From Triticum aestivum (taxonomy: Eukaryota; Streptophyta; Magnoliopsida; Poales; Poaceae), in the NCBI RefSeq assembly GCF_018294505.1, contig NC_057795.1, forward strand, positions 524,773,184 to 524,837,183: a stretch of 64,000 nt of DNA, given 5' to 3'. Both the position numbers and the translations under genes were made by a program. Under the pieces are notes generated by a model. The model did not search any database. It was not told the DNA's origin and worked only from the letters and a program-made list of their open reading frames with translations. This document shows, piece after piece, positions 22,201 to 37,200 of the stretch. Every line of letters starts with the position of its first letter. Within the stretch, counting starts at the first letter, position 1.

Positions 22201-25200
22201 TTTCTGAACCCATTGGCACTTCCTTTTGAAGGAAATTCGAGAGATTATGTTGCTTATAGACATTAGCCCCCCTGGTAGAGACAAACGTACCTTTCTGCAG
22301 ATGCTCTATGATCAGGGCAATCTCATTTGGCCGTAAGTTGAAGAAAAACCAAAGGCTATATGCCTTATTCTCCTTGTTTTCGCCGGATGGCATGCTGTAA
22401 CTCATGCGCGTGAAAGCCAAGAACAAAAGGGCGTTCCTGGCATCGGTCAATATATATGTGGAAACGATATCTCCTCTATAGAGGCCAAGAAATTCTGGGG
22501 CAAGCAGGCAAAAAGCGCACGAGAAAATGAAGTACTTTCAAGGACTGCCATAGAATGGACAGATGTTCACTAAAACGGTCATAATTTTGTCATTCGGAGC
22601 CCGTGTCGGACCCATAAGTACTCAAACTGCTCGCGGCGAGCGTGCGAATCCAAAAAATACTCCCCGCTTGCGCCAGGAGGCCCGGAGTACTCTCAAATTC
22701 AGCCTTTAGCAGGACTTTTTGGCCTGAAAGTCAAAGAAAATCTTTCGTCGTTGTTTTTCAGACAAGTATCTGAACCCATTGACACTTCCTTTTGAAGGAA
22801 ATTCAAGAGATTATGTTGCTTATAGACACTAGCCCCCCTGGTAGGGGCAAACGTACCTTTCTGCAGATGCTCTAAGATCCGGGCAATCTGATTTGGCCGT
22901 AAATTGAAGAAAATCGAGCGGCTATATGCCTTACTCTCCTTGTTTTCGCCGGATGGCATGCTGTAACTCATGCGCGTGAAAGCTAAGAACAAAAGGGCAT
23001 TCCTGGCATCGGTCAATATATATGTGGAAACGATATCTCCTCTATAGAGGACAAGAAATTCTGGGGCAATCAGGCAAAATGAGCACGAGAAAATAAAGTA
23101 CTTTCAAGGACTGCCATAGAATGGAGAGATGTTCACTAAAACGGTCATAATTTTGTCATTCGGAGCCTGTGTCAGACCCATAAGTACTCAAACTGCTTGC
23201 GGCGAGCGCGGGAATCCAAAAAATACTCCCCGCTTCCGCCAGGAGGCCCGGAGTACCCTCAAATTCAGCCTTAAGCAGGACTTTTAGGCCCTGAAAGTCG
23301 AAGAACCTCATTCGTCGCTGTTTTTCAAACAAGTTTCTGAACCCATTGGCACTTCCTTTTGAAGGAAATTCGAGAGATTATGTTGCTTATAGACATTAGC
23401 CCCCCTGGTAGGGACAAACGTACCTTTCTGCAGATGCTCTATGATCCGGGCAATCTCATTTGGCCGTAAGTTGAAGAAAAACCAAAGGCTATATGCCTTA
23501 TTCTCCTTGTTTTTGCCGGATGGCATGCTGTAACTCATGCGCGTGAAAGCCAAGAACAAAAGGGCGTTCCTGGCATCGGTCAATATATATGTGGAAACGA
23601 TATCTCCTCTATAGAGGCCAAGAAATTCTGGGGCAATCAGGCAAAAAGCGCACGAGAAAATGAAGTACTTTCAAGGACTGCCATAGAATGGAGAGATGTT
23701 CACTAAAACGGTCATAATTTTGTCATTCGGAGCCCGTGTCGGACCCATAAGTACTCAAACTGCTCGCGGCGAGCGTGCGAATCCAAAAAATACTCCCCGC
23801 TTGCGCCAGGAGGCCCGGAGTACTCTCAAATTCAGCCTTTAGCAGGACTTTTTGGTCTGAAAGTCAAAGAAAATCTTTCGTCGTTGTTTTTCAGACAAGT
23901 ATCTGAACCCATTGGCACTTCCTTTTGAAGGAAATTCGAGAGATTATGTTGCTTATAGACACTAGCCCCCCTAGTAGGGGCAAACGTACCTTTCTGCAGA
24001 TGCTCTAAGATCCGGGCAATCTGATTTGGCCGTAAATTGAAGAAAATCGAGCGGCTATATGCCTTACTCTCCTTGTTTTCGCCGGATGGCATGCTGTAAC
24101 TCATGCGCGTGAAAGCTAAGAACAAAAGGGCATTCCTGGCATCGGTCAATATATATGTGGAAACGATATCTCCTCTATAGAGGACAAGAAATTCTGGGGC
24201 AATCAGGCAAAATGAGCACGAGAAAATAAAGTACTTTCAAGGACTGCCATAGAATGGAGAGATGTTCACTAAAATGGTCATAATTTTGTCATTCGGAGCC
24301 CGTGTCAGACCCATAAGTACTCAAACTGCTTGCGGCGAGCGCGGGAATCCAAAAAATACTCCCCGCTTCCGCCAGGAGGCCCGGAGTACCCTCAAATTCA
24401 GCCTTAAGCAGGACTTTTAGGCCCTGAAAGTCGAAGAACATCATTCGTCGCTGTTTTTCAAACAAGTTTCTGAACCCATTGGCACTTCCTTTTGAAGGAA
24501 ATTCGAGAGATTATGTTGCTTATAGACATTAGCCCCCCTGGTAGGGACAAACGTACCTTTCTGCAGATGCTCTAAGATCCGGGCAATCTGATTTGGCCGT
24601 AAATTGAAGAAAATCCAGCGGCTATATGCCTTATTCTCCTTGTTTTCGCCGGATGGCATGCTGTAACTCATGCGCGTGAAAGCTAAGAACAAAAGGGCAT
24701 TCCTGGCATCGGTCAATATATATGTGGAAACGATATCTCCTCTATAGAGGACAAGAAATTCTGGGGCAATCAGGGAAAAAGAGCACGAGAAAATAAAGTA
24801 CTTTCAAGGACTGCCATAGAATGGAGAGATGTTCACTAAAACGGTCATAATTTTGTCATTCAGAGCCCGTGTCGGACCCATAAGTACTCAAACTGCTTGC
24901 GGCGAGCGCGGGAATCCAAAAAATACTCCCCGCTTCCGCCAGGAGGCCCGGAGTACCCTCAAATTCAGCCTTAAGCAGGACTTTTAGGCCCTGAAAGTCG
25001 AAGAACATCATTCGTCGCTGTTTTTCAAACAAGTTTCTGAACCCATTGGCACTTCCTTTTGAAGGAAATTCGAGAGATTATGTTGCTTATAGACATTAGC
25101 CCCCCTGGTAGGGACAAACGTACCTTTCTGCAGATGCTCTATGATCCGGGCAATCTTATTTGGCCGTAAGTTGAAGAAAAACCAAAGGCTATATGCCTTA

Positions 25201-28200
25201 TTCTCCTTGTTTTCGCCGGATGGCATGCTGTAACTCATGCGCGTGAAAGCCAAGAACAAAAGGGCGTTCCTGGCATCGGTCAATATATATGTGGAAACGA
25301 TATCTCCTCTATAGAGGCCAAGAAATTCTGGGGCAATCAGGCAAAAAGCGCACGAGAAAATGAAGTACTTTCAAGGACTGCCATAGAATGGACAGATGTT
25401 CACTAAAACGGTCATAATTTTGTCATTCGGAGCCCGTGTCGGACCCATAAGTACTCAAACTGCTCGCGGCGAGCGTGCGAATCCAAAAAATACTCCCCGC
25501 TTGCGCCAGGAGGCCCGAAGTACTCTCAAATTCAGCCTTTAGCAGGACTTTTTGGCCTGAAAGTCAAAGAAAATCTTTCGTCGTTGTTTTTCAGACAAGT
25601 ATCTGAACCCATTGGCACTTCCTTTTGAAGGAAATTCGAGAGATTATGTTGCTTATAGACACTAGCCCCCCTGGTAGGGGCAAACGTACCTTTCTGCAGA
25701 TGCTCTAAGATCCGGGCAATCTGATTTGGCCGTAAATTGAAGAAAATCGAGCGGCTAGATGCCTTACTCTCCTTGTTTTCGCCGGATGGCATGCTGTAAC
25801 TCATGCGCGTGAAAGCTAAGAACAAAAGGGCATTCCTGGCATCGGTCAATATATATGTGGAAACGATATCTCCTCTATAGAGGACAAGAAATTCTGGGGC
25901 AATCAGGCAAAATGAGCACGAGAAAATAAAGTACTTTCAAGGACTGCCATAGAATGGAGAGATGTTCACTAAAACAGTCATAATTTTGTCATTCGGAGCC
26001 CGTGTCGGACCCATAAGTACTCAAACTGCTTGCGGCGAGCGCGGGAATCCAAAAAATACTCCCCGCTTCCGCCAGGAGGCCCGGAGTACCCTCAAATTCA
26101 GCCTTAAGCAGGACTTTTAGGCCCTGAAAGTCGAAGAACATCATTCGTCGCTGTTTTTCAAACAAGTTTCTGAACCCATTGGCACTTCCTTTTGAAGGAA
26201 ATTCGAGAGATTATGTTGCTTATAGACATTAGCCCCCCTGGTAGGGACAAACGTACCTTTCTGCAGATGCTCTATGATCCGGGCAATCTCATTTGGCCGT
26301 AAGTTGAAGAAAAACCAAAGGCTATATGCCTTATTCTCCTTGTTTTCGCCGGATGGCATGCTGTAACTCATGCGCGTGAAAGCCAAGAACAAAAGGGCGT
26401 TCCTGGCATCGGTCAATATATATGTGGAAACGATATCTCCTCTATAGAGGCCAAGAAATTCTGGGGCAATCAGGCAAAAAGCGCACGAGAAAATGAAGTA
26501 CTTTCAAGGACTGCCATAGAATGGACAGATGTTCACTAAAACGGTCATAATTTTGTCATTCGGAGCCTGTGTCGGACCCATAAGTACTCAAACTGCTCGC
26601 GGCGAGCGTGCGAATCCAAAAAATACTCCCCGCTTGCGCCAGGAGGCCCGGAGTACTCTCAAATTCAGCCTTTAGCAGGACTTTTTGGCCTGAAAGTCAA
26701 AGAAAATCTTTCGCCGTTGTTTTTCAGACAAGTATCTGAACCCATTGGCACTTCCTTTTGAAGGAAATTCGAGAGATTATGTTGCTTATAGACACTAGCC
26801 CCCCTGGTAGGGGCAAACGTACCTTTCTGCAGATGCTCTAAGATCCGGGCAATCTGATTTGGCCGTAAATTGAAGAAAATCGAGCGGCTATATGCCTTAC
26901 TCTCCTTGTTTTCGCCGGATGGCATGCTGTAACTCATGCGCGTGAAAGCTAAGAACAAAAGGGCATTCCTGGCATCAGTCAATATATATGTGGAAACGAT
27001 ATCTCCTCTATAGAGGACAAGAAATTCTGGGGCAATCAGGCAAAATGAGCACGAGAAAATAAAGTACTTTCAAGGACTGCCATAGAATGGAGAGATGTTC
27101 ACTAAAACGGTCATAATTTTGTCATTCGGAGCCCGTGTCGGACCCATAAGTACTCAAACTGCTTGCGGCGAGCGCGGGAATCCAAAAAATACTCCCCGCT
27201 TCCGCCAGGAGGCCCGGAGTACCCTCAAATTCAGCCTTAAGCAGGACTTTTAGGCCCTGAAAGTCGAAGAACATCATTCGTCGCTGTTTTTCAAACAAGT
27301 TTCTGAACCCATTGGCACTTCCTTTTGAAGGAAATTCGAGAGATTATGTTGCTTATAGACATTAGCCCCCCTGGTAGGGACAAACGTACCTTTCTGCATA
27401 TGCTCTATGATCCGGGCAATCTCATTTGGCCGTAAGTTGAAGAAAAACCAAAGGCTATATGCCTTATTCTCCTTGTTTTCGCCGGATGGCATGCTGTAAC
27501 TCATGCGCGTGAAAGCCAAGAACAAAAGGGCGTTCCTGGCATCGGTCAATATATATGTGGAAACGATATCTCCTCTATAGAGGCCAAGAAATTCTGGGGC
27601 AATCAGGCAAAAAGCGCACGAGAAAATGAAGTACTTTCAAGGACTGCCATAGAATGGACAGATGTTCACTAAAACGGTCATAATTTTGTCATTCGGAGCC
27701 CGTGTCGGACCCATAAGTACTCAAACTGCTCGCGGCGAGCGTGCGAATCCAAAAAATACCCCCCGCTTGCGCCAGGAGGCCCGGAGTACTCTCAAATTCA
27801 GCCTTTAGCAGGACTTTTTGGCCTGAAAGTCAAAGAAAATCTTTCGTCGTTGTTTTTCAGACAAGTATCTGAACCCATTGGCACTTCCTTTTGAAGGAAA
27901 TTCGAGAGATTATGTTGCTTATAGACACTAGCCCCCCTGGTAGGGGCAAACGTACCTTTCTGCAGATGCTCTAAGATCCGGGCAATCTGATTTGGCCGTA
28001 AATTGAAGAAAATCGAGCGGCTATATGCCTTACTCTCCTTGTTTTCGCCGGATGGCATGCTGTAACTCATGCGCGTGAAAGCTAAGAACAAAAGGGCATT
28101 CCTGGCATCGGTCAATATATATGTGGAAACGATATCTCCTCTATAGAGGACAAGAAATTCTGGGGCAATCAGGCAAAATGAGCACGAGAAAATAAAGTAC

Positions 28201-30400
28201 TTTCAAGGACTGCCATAGAATGGAGAGATGTTCACTAAAACGGTCATAATTTTGTCATTCGGAGCCCGTGTCGGACCCATAAGTACTCAAACTGCTTGCG
28301 GCGAGCGCGGGAATCCAAAAAATACTCCCCGCTTCCGCCAGGAGGCCCGGAGTACCCTCAAATTCAGCCTTAAGCAGGACTTTTAGGCCCTGAAAGTCGA
28401 AGAACATCATTCGTCGCTGTTTTTCAAACAAGTTTCTGAACCCATTGGCACTTCCTTTTGAAGGAAATTCGAGAGATTATGTTGCTTATAGACATTAGCC
28501 CCCCTGGTAGGGACAAACGTACCTTTCTGCAGATGCTCTATGATCCAGGCAATCTCATTTGGCCATAAATTGAAGAAGAACCAAAGGCTATATGCCTTAT
28601 TCTCCTTGTTTTCGCCGGATGGCATGCTGTAACTCATGCGCGTGAAAGCCAAAAACAAAAGGGCATTCCTGGCATCGGTCAATATATATGTGGAAACGAT
28701 ATCTCCTCTATAGAGGACAAGAAATTCTGGGGCAATCAGGCAAAAAGCGCACGAGAAAATGAAGTACTTTCAAGGACTGCCATAGAATGGACAGATGTTC
28801 ACTAAAACGGTCATAATTTTGTCATTCGGAGCCTGTGTCGGACCCATAAGTACTCAAACTACTCGCGGCGAGCGCGTGAATCCAAAAAATACTCCCCTCT
28901 TGCACCAGGAGGCCCGGAGTACCCTCAAATTCAGCCTTAAGCAGGACTTTTTGGCCCTGAAAGTCAAAGAAAATGTTTCGTTGCTGTTTTTCAGACAAGT
29001 TTCTGAACCCATTGGCACGTCCTTTTGAAGGAAATTCGAGAGATTATGTTGCTTATAGACACTAGCCCCCCTGGTAGGGACAAACGTACCTTTCTGCAGA
29101 TGCTCTAAGATCCGGGCAATCTGATTTGGCCGTAAATTGAAGAAAATCCAGCGGCTATATGCCTTATTCTCCTTGTTTTCGCCGGATGGCATGCTGTAAC
29201 TCATGCGCGTGAAAGCTAAGAACAAAAGGGCATTCCTGGTATCGATCAATATATATGTGGAAACGATATCTCCTCTATAGAGGACAAGAAATTCTGGGGC
29301 AATCAGGGAAAAAGAGCACGAGAAAATAAAGTACTTTCAAGGACTGCCATAGAATGGAGAGATGTTCACTAAAACGGTCATAATTTTGTCATTCAGAGCC
29401 CGTGTCGGACCCATAAGTACTCAAACTGCTTGCGGCGAGCGCGGAATCCAAAAAATACTCCCCGCTTCCGCCAGGAGGCCCGGAGTACCCTCAAATTCAG
29501 CATTAAGCAGGACTTTTAGGCCCTGAAAGTCGAAGAACATCATTCGTCGCTGTTTTTCAAACAAGTTTCTGAACCCATTGGCACTTCCTTTTGAAGGAAA
29601 TTCGAGAGATTATGTTGCTTATAGACATTAGCCCCCCTGGTAGGGACAAACGTACCTTTCTGCAGATGCTCTATGATCTGGGCAATCTCATTTGGCCGTA
29701 AGTTGAAGAAAAACCAAAGGCTATATGCCTTATTCTCCTTGTTTTCGCCGGATGGCATGCTGTAACTCATGCGCGTGAAAGCCAAGAACAAAAGGGCATT
29801 CCTGGCATCGGTCAATATATATGTGGAAACGATATCTCCTCTATAGAGGCCAAGAAATTCTGGGGCAATCAGGCAAAAAGCGCACGAGAAAATGAAGTAC
29901 TTTCAAGGACTGCCATAGAATGGACAGATGTTCACTAAAACGGTCATAATTTTATCATTCGGAGCCCGTGTCGGACCCATAAGTACTCAAACTGCTCGCG
30001 GCGAGCGTGCGAATCCAAAAAATACTCCCCGCTTGCGCCAGGAGGCCCGGAGTACTCTCAAATTCAGCCTTAAGCAGGACTTTTTGGCCTGAAAGTCAAT
30101 GAAAATCTTTCGTCGCTGTTTTTCAGACAAGTATCTGAACCCATTGGCACTTCCTTTTGAAGGAAATTCGAGAGATTATGTTGCTTATAGACACTAGCCC
30201 CCCTGGTAGGGGCAAACGTACCTTTCTGCAGATGCTCTAAGATCCGGGCAATCTGATTTGGCCGTAAATTGAAGAAAATCGAGCGGCTATATGCCTTACT
30301 CTCCTTGTTTTCGCCGGATGGCATGCTGTAACTCATGCGCGTGAAAGCTAAGAACAAAAGGGCATTCCTGGCATCGGTCAATATATATGTGGAAACGATA
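16200..30400. repeat. Higher-order repeat: 1133-bp AB dimers
   Basis: A and B monomers alternate (567 + 566). Diagnostic differences, such as AGAGGCCAAG in A and GGGGCAAACG with AGTATCTGAACC in B, recur every 1133 bases, most regularly at 19.9-23.8 kb and 25.0-28.1 kb. Hybrid A/B monomers near 18208-18483 and 24441-24716 shift the phase by one monomer. Confidence 0.85.
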
Positions 30401-33400
30401 TCTCCTCTATAGAGGACAAGAAATTCTGGGGCAATCAGGCAAAATGAGCACGAGAAAATAAAGTACTTTCAAGGACTGCCATAGAATGGAGAGATGTTCA
30501 CTAAACCGGTCATAATTTTGTCATTCGGAGCCCGTGTCGGACCCATAAGTACTCAAACTGCTTGCGGCGAGCGCGGGAATCCAAAAAATACTCCCCGCTT
30601 CCACCAGGAGGCCCGGAGTACCCTCAAATTCAGCCTTAAGCAGGACTTTTAGGCCCTGAAAGTCGAAGAACATCATTCGTCGCTGTTTTTCAAACAAGTT
30701 TCTGAACCCATTGGCACTTCCTTTTGAAGGAAATTCGAGAGATTATGTTGCTTATAGACATTAGCCCCCCTAGTAGGGACAAACGTACCTTTCTGCAGAT
30801 GCTCTATGATCCGGGCAATCTCATTTGGCCGTAAGTTGAAGAAAAACCAAAGGCTATATGCCTTATTCTCCTTGTTTTCGCCGGATGGCATGCTGTAACT
30901 CATGCGCGTGAAAGCCAAGAACAAAAGGGCATTCCTGGCATCGGTCAATATATATGTGGAAACGATATCTCCTCTATAGAGGCCAAGAAATTCTGGGGCA
31001 ATCAGGCAAAAAGCGCACGAGAAAATGAAGTACTTTCAAGGACTGCCATAGAATGGACAGATGTTCACTAAAACGGTCATAATTTTGTCATTCGGAGCCC
31101 GTGTCGGACCCATAAGTACTCAAACTGCTCGCGGCAAGTGTGCGAATCTAAAAAATACTCCCCGCTTGCGCCAGGAGGCCCGAAGTACCCTCAAATTCAG
31201 CCTTAACCAGGACTTTTTGGCCTGAAAGTCAAAGAAAATCTTTCGCCGCTGTTTTTCAGACAAGTATCTGAACCCATTGGCACTTCCTTTTGAAGGAAAT
31301 TCGAGAGATTATGTTGCTTATAGACACTAGCCCCCCTGGTAGGGGCAAACGTACCTTTCTGCAGATGCTCTAAGATCCGTGCAATCTGATTTGGCCGTAA
31401 ATTGAAGAAAATCGAGCGGCTATATGCCTTACTCTCCTTGTTTTCGCCGGATGGCATGCTGTAACTCATGCGCGTGAAAGCTAAGAACAAAAGGGCATTC
31501 CTGGCATCGGTCAATATATATGTGGAAACGATATCTCCTCTATAGAGGACAAGAAATTCTGGGGCAATCAGGCAAAAAGAGCACGAGAAAATAAAGTACT
31601 TTCAAGGACTGCCATAGAATGGAGAGATGTTCACTAAAATGGTCATAATTTTGTCATTCGGAACCCGTGTCGGACCCATAAGTACTCAAACTGCTCGCGG
31701 CAAGCGTGCGAATCCAAAAAATACTCCCCGCTTGCGCCAGGAGGCCCAGAGTACCCTCAAATTCAGCCTTAAGCAGGACTTTTTGGCCCTAAAAGTCAAA
31801 GAAAATCTTTCGTCGCTGTTTTTCAGACAAGTTTCTGAACCCATTGGCACTTCCTTTTGAAGGAAATTCGAGAGATTATGTTGCTTATAAACACTAGCCC
31901 CCCTGGTAGGGACAAACATACCTTTCTGCATATGCTCTAATATCCGGGCAATCTGATTTGGCCGTAAATTGAAGAAAATCCAGCGGCTATATGCCTTATT
32001 CTCCTTGTTTTCGCCGGATGGCATGCTGTAACTCATGCGCGTGAAAGCCTAGAACAAAAGGGCATTCCTGGCATCGGTCAATATATATGTGGAGACGATA
32101 TCTCCTCTATAGAGGACAAGAAATTCTGGGGCAATCAGGCAAAAAGCGCACGAGAAAATGAAGTACTTTCAAGGACTGCCATAGAATGGACAGATGTTCA
32201 CTAAAACGGTCATAATTTTGTCATTCGGAGCCCGTGTCGGACCCATAAGTACTGAAACTGCTCGCGGCGAGCGTGCGAATCCAAAAAATACTCCCCGCTT
32301 GTGCCAGGAGGCCCGGAGTACTCTCAAATTCAGCCTTAAGCAGGACTTTTTGGCCTGAAAGTCAAAGAAAATCTTTCGTCGCTGTTTTTCAGACAAGTAT
32401 CTGAACCCATTGGCACTTCCTTTTGAAGGAAATTCGAGAGATTATGTTGCTTATAGACACTAGCCCCCCTGGTAGGGGCAAACGTACCTTTCTGCAGATG
32501 CTCTAAGATCCGGGCAATCTGATTTGGCCGTAAATTGAAGAAAATCGAGCGGCTATATGCCTTACTCTCCTTGTTTTCGCCGGATGGCATGCTGTAACTC
32601 ATGCGCGTGAAAGCTAAGAACAAAAGGGCATTCCTGGCATCGGTCAATATATATGTGGAAACGATATCTCCTCTATAGAGGACAAGAAATTCTGGGGCAA
32701 TCAGGCAAAATGAGCACGAGAAAATAAAGTACTTTCAAGGACTGCCATAGAATGGAGAGATGTTCACTAAAACGGTCATAATTTTGTCATTCGGAGCCCG
32801 TGTCGGACCCATAAGTACTCAAACTGCTTGCGGCGAGCGCGGGAATCCAAAAAATACTCCCCGCTTCCACCAGGAGGCCCGGGGTACCCTCAAATTCAGC
32901 CTTAAGCAGGACTTTTAGGCCCTGAAAGTCGAAGAACATCATTCGTCGCTGTTTTTCAAACAAGTTTCTGAACCCATTGGCACTTCCTTTTGAAGGAAAT
33001 TCGAGAGATTATGTTGCTTATAGACATTAGCCCCCCTAGTAGGGACAAACGTACCTTTCTGCAGATGCTCTATGATCCGGGCAATCTCATTTGGCCGTAA
33101 GTTGAAGAAAAACCAAAGGCTATATGCCTTATTCTCCTTGTTTTCGCCGGATGGCATGCTGTAACTCATGCGCGTGAAAGCCAAGAACAAAAGGGCATTC
33201 CTGGCATCGGTCAATATATATGTGGAAACGATATCTCCTCTATAGAGGCCAAGAAATTCTGGGGCAATCAGGCAAAAAGCGCACGAGAAAATGAAGTACT
33301 TTCAAGGACTGCCATAGAATGGACAGATGTTCACTAAAACGGTCATAATTTTGTCATTCGGAGCCCGTGTCGGACCCATAAGTACTCAAACTGCTCGCGG

Positions 33401-36400
33401 CAAGCGTGCGAATCTAAAAAATACTCCCCGCTTGCGCCAGGAGGCCCGAAGTACCCTCAAATTCAGCCTTAAGCAGGACTTTTTGGCCTGAAAGTCGAAG
33501 AAAATCTTTCGCCGCTGTTTTTCAGACAAGTATCTGAACCCATTGGCACTTCCTTTTGAAGGAAATTCGAGAGATTATGTTGCTTATAGACACTAGCCCC
33601 CCTGGTAGGGGCAAACGTACCTTTCTGCAGATGCTCTAAGATCCGGGCAATCTGATTTGGCCGTAAATTGAAGAAAATCGAGCGGCTATATGCCTTACTC
33701 TCCTTGTTTTCGCCGGATGGCATGCTGTAACTCATGCGCGTGAAAGCTAAGAACAAAAGGGCATTCCTGGCATCGGTCAATATATATGTGGAAACGATAT
33801 CTCCTCTATAGAGGACAAGAAATTCTGGGGCAATCAGGCAAAAAGAGCACGAGAAAATAAAGTACTTTCAAGGACTGCCATAGAATGGAGAGATGTTCAC
33901 TAAAACGGTCATAATTTTGTCATTCGGAACCCGTGTCGGACCCATAAGTACTCAAACTGCTCGCGACGAGCGTGCGAATCCAAAAAATACTCCCCGCTTG
34001 CGCCAGGAGGCCCAGAGTACCCTCAAATTCAGCCTTAAGCAGGACTTTTTGGCCCTGAAAGTCAAAGAAAATCTTTCGTCGCTGTTTTTCAGACAAGTTT
34101 CTGAACCCATTGGCACTTCCTTTTGATGGAAATTCGAGAGATTATGTTGCTTATAAACACTAGCCCCCCTGGTAGGGACAAACGTACCTTTCTGCATATG
34201 CTCTAATATCCGGGCAATCTGATTTGGCCGTAAATTGAAGAAAATCCAGCGGCTATATGCCTTATTCTCCTTGTTTTCGCCGGATGGCGTGCTGTAACTC
34301 ATGCGCGTGAAAGCCTAGAACAAAAGGGCATTCCTGGCATCGGTCAATATATATGTGGAAACGATATCTCCTCTATAGAGGACAAGAAATTCTGGGGCAA
34401 TCAGGCAAAAAGCGCACGAGAAAATGAAGTACTTTCAAGGACTGCCATAGAATGGACAGATGTTCACTAAAACGGTCATAATTTTGTCATTCGGAGCCCG
34501 TGTCAGACCCATAAGTACTGAAACTGCTCGCGGCGAGCGTGCGAATCCAAAAAATACTCCCCGCTTGCGCCAGGAGGCCCGGAGTACTCTCAAATTCAGC
34601 CTTAAGCAGGACTTTTTGGCCTGAAAGTCAAAGAAAATCTTTCGTCGCTGTTTTTCAGACAAGTATCTGAACCCATTGGCACTTCCTTTTGAAGGAAATT
34701 CGAGAGATTATGTTGCTTATAGACACTAGCCCCCCTGGTAGGGGCAAACGTACCTTTCTGCAGATGCTCTAAGATCCGGGCAATCTGATTTGGCCGTAAA
34801 TTGAAGAAAATCGAGCGGCTATATGCCTTACTCTCCTTGTTTTCGCCGGATGGCATGCTGTAACTCATGCGCGTGAAAGCTAAGAACAAAAGGGCATTCC
34901 TGGCATCGGTCAATATATATGTGGAAACGATATCTCCTCTATAGAGGACAAGAAATTCTGGGGCAATCAGGCAAAATGAGCACGAGAAAATAAAGTACTT
35001 TCAAGGACTGCCATAGAATGGAGAGATGTTCACTAAAACGGTCATAATTTTGTCATTCGGAGCCCGTGTCGGACCCATAAGTACTCAAACTGCTTGCGGC
35101 GAGCGCGGGAATCCAAAAAATACTCCCCGCTTCCACCAGGAGGCCCGGAGTACCCTCAAATTCAGCCTTAAGCAGGACTTTTAGGCCCTGAAAGTCAAAG
35201 AACATCATTCGTCGCTGTTTTTCAAACAAGTTTCTGAACCCATTGGCACTTCCTTTTGAAGGAAATTCGAGAGATTATGTTGCTTATAGACATTAGCCCC
35301 CCTAGTAGGGACAAACGTACCTTTCTGCAGATGCTCTATGATCCGGGCAATCTCATTTGGCCGTAAGTTGAAGAAAAACCAAAGGCTATATGCCTTATTC
35401 TCCTTGTTTTCGCCGGATGGCATGCTGTAACTCATGCGCGTGAAAGCCAAGAACAAAAGGGCATTCCTGGCATCGGTCAATATATATGTGGAAACGATAT
35501 CTCCTCTATAGAGGCCAAGAAATTCTGGGGCAATCAGGCAAAAAGCGCACGAGAAAATGAAGTACTTTCAAGGACTGCCATAGAATGGACAGATGTTCAC
35601 TAAAACGGTCATAATTTTGTCATTCGGAGCCCGTGTCGGACCCATAAGTACTGAAACTGCTCGCGGCGAGCGTGCGAATCCAAAAAATACTCCCCGCTTG
35701 CGCCAGGAGGCCCGGAGTACCCTCAAATTCAGCCTTAAGCAGGACTTTTTGGCCTGAAAGTCAAAGAAAATCTTTCGTCGCTGTTTTTCAGACAAGTATC
35801 TGAACCCATTGGCACTTCCTTTTGAAGGAAATTCGAGAGATTATGTTGCTTATAGACACTAGCCCCCCTGGTAGGGGCAAACGTACCTTTCTGCAGATGC
35901 TCTAAGATCCGGGCAATCTGATTTGGCCGTAAATTGAAGAAAATCGAGCGGCTATATGCCTTACTCTCCTTGTTTTCGCCGGATGGCATGCTGTAACTCA
36001 TGCGCGTGAAAGCTAAGAACAAAAGGGCATTCCTGGCATCGGTCAATATATATGTGGAAACGATATCTCCTCTATAGAGGACAAGAAATTCTGGGGCAAT
36101 CAGGCAAAAAGAGCACGAGAAAATAAAGTACTTTCAAGGACTGCCATAGAATGGAGAGATGTTCACTAAAACGGTCATAATTTTGTCATTCGGAACCCGT
36201 GTCGGACCCATAAGTACTCAAACTGCTCGCGGCGAGCGTGCGAATCCAAAAAATACTACCCGCTTGCGCCAGGAGGCCCAGAGTACCCTCAAATTCAGCC
36301 TTAAGCAGGACTTTTTGGCCCTGAAAGTCAAAGAAAATCTTTCGTCGCTGTTTTTCAGACAAGTTTCTGAACCCATTGGCACTTCCTTTTGAAGGAAATT

Positions 36401-37200
36401 CGAGAGATTATGTTGCTTATAAACACTAGCCCCCCTGGTAGGGACAAACGTACCTTTCTGCATATGCTCTAATATCCGGGCAATCTGATTTGGCCGTAAA
36501 TTGAAGAAAATCCAGCGGCTATATGCCTTATTCTCCTTGTTTTCGCCGGATGGCATGCTGTAACTCATGCGCGTGAAAGCCTAGAAAAAAAGGGCATTCC
36601 TGGCATCGGTCAATATATATGTGGAAACGATATCTCCTCTATAGAGGACAAGAAATTCTGGGGCAATCAGGCAAAAAGCGCACGAGAAAATGAAGTACTT
36701 TCAAGGACTGCCATAGAATAGACAGATGTTCACTAAAACGGTCATAATTTTGTCATTTGGAGCCTGTGTCGGACCCATAAGTACTCAAACTGCTCGCGGC
36801 GAGCGCGCAAATCCAAAAATTACTCCCCGCTTGCGCCAGGAGGCCCGGAGTACCCTCAAATTCAGCCTTAAGCAGGACTTTTTGGCCCTGAAAGTCAAAG
36901 AAAATCTTTCGTTGCTGTTTTTCAGACAAGTTTCTGAACCCATTGGCACTTCCTTTTGAAGGAAATTCGAGAGATTATGTTGCTTATAGACACTAGCCCC
37001 CCTGGTAGGGACAAACGTACCTTTCTGCCGATGCTCTAAGATCCGGGCAATCTCATTTGGCCGTAAATTGAAGAAAATCGAGCGGCTATATGCCTTATTC
37101 TCCTTGTTTTCGCCGGATGGCATGCTGTAACTCATGCGTGTGAAAGCCAAGAACAAAAGGGCATTCCTGGCATCGGTCAATATATATGTGGAAACGATAT
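30400..37200. repeat. Higher-order repeat: 2266-bp ABB'B tetramer, three copies
   Basis: The B' monomer, marked by CTGCATATGCTCTAATATCC and GCCTAGAA, recurs at about 31.93, 34.19 and 36.46 kb, exactly 2266 apart, with A monomers at 30.7, 32.9 and 35.2 kb. This is a different tetramer from the one at 9.4-16.2 kb. Confidence 0.85.
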
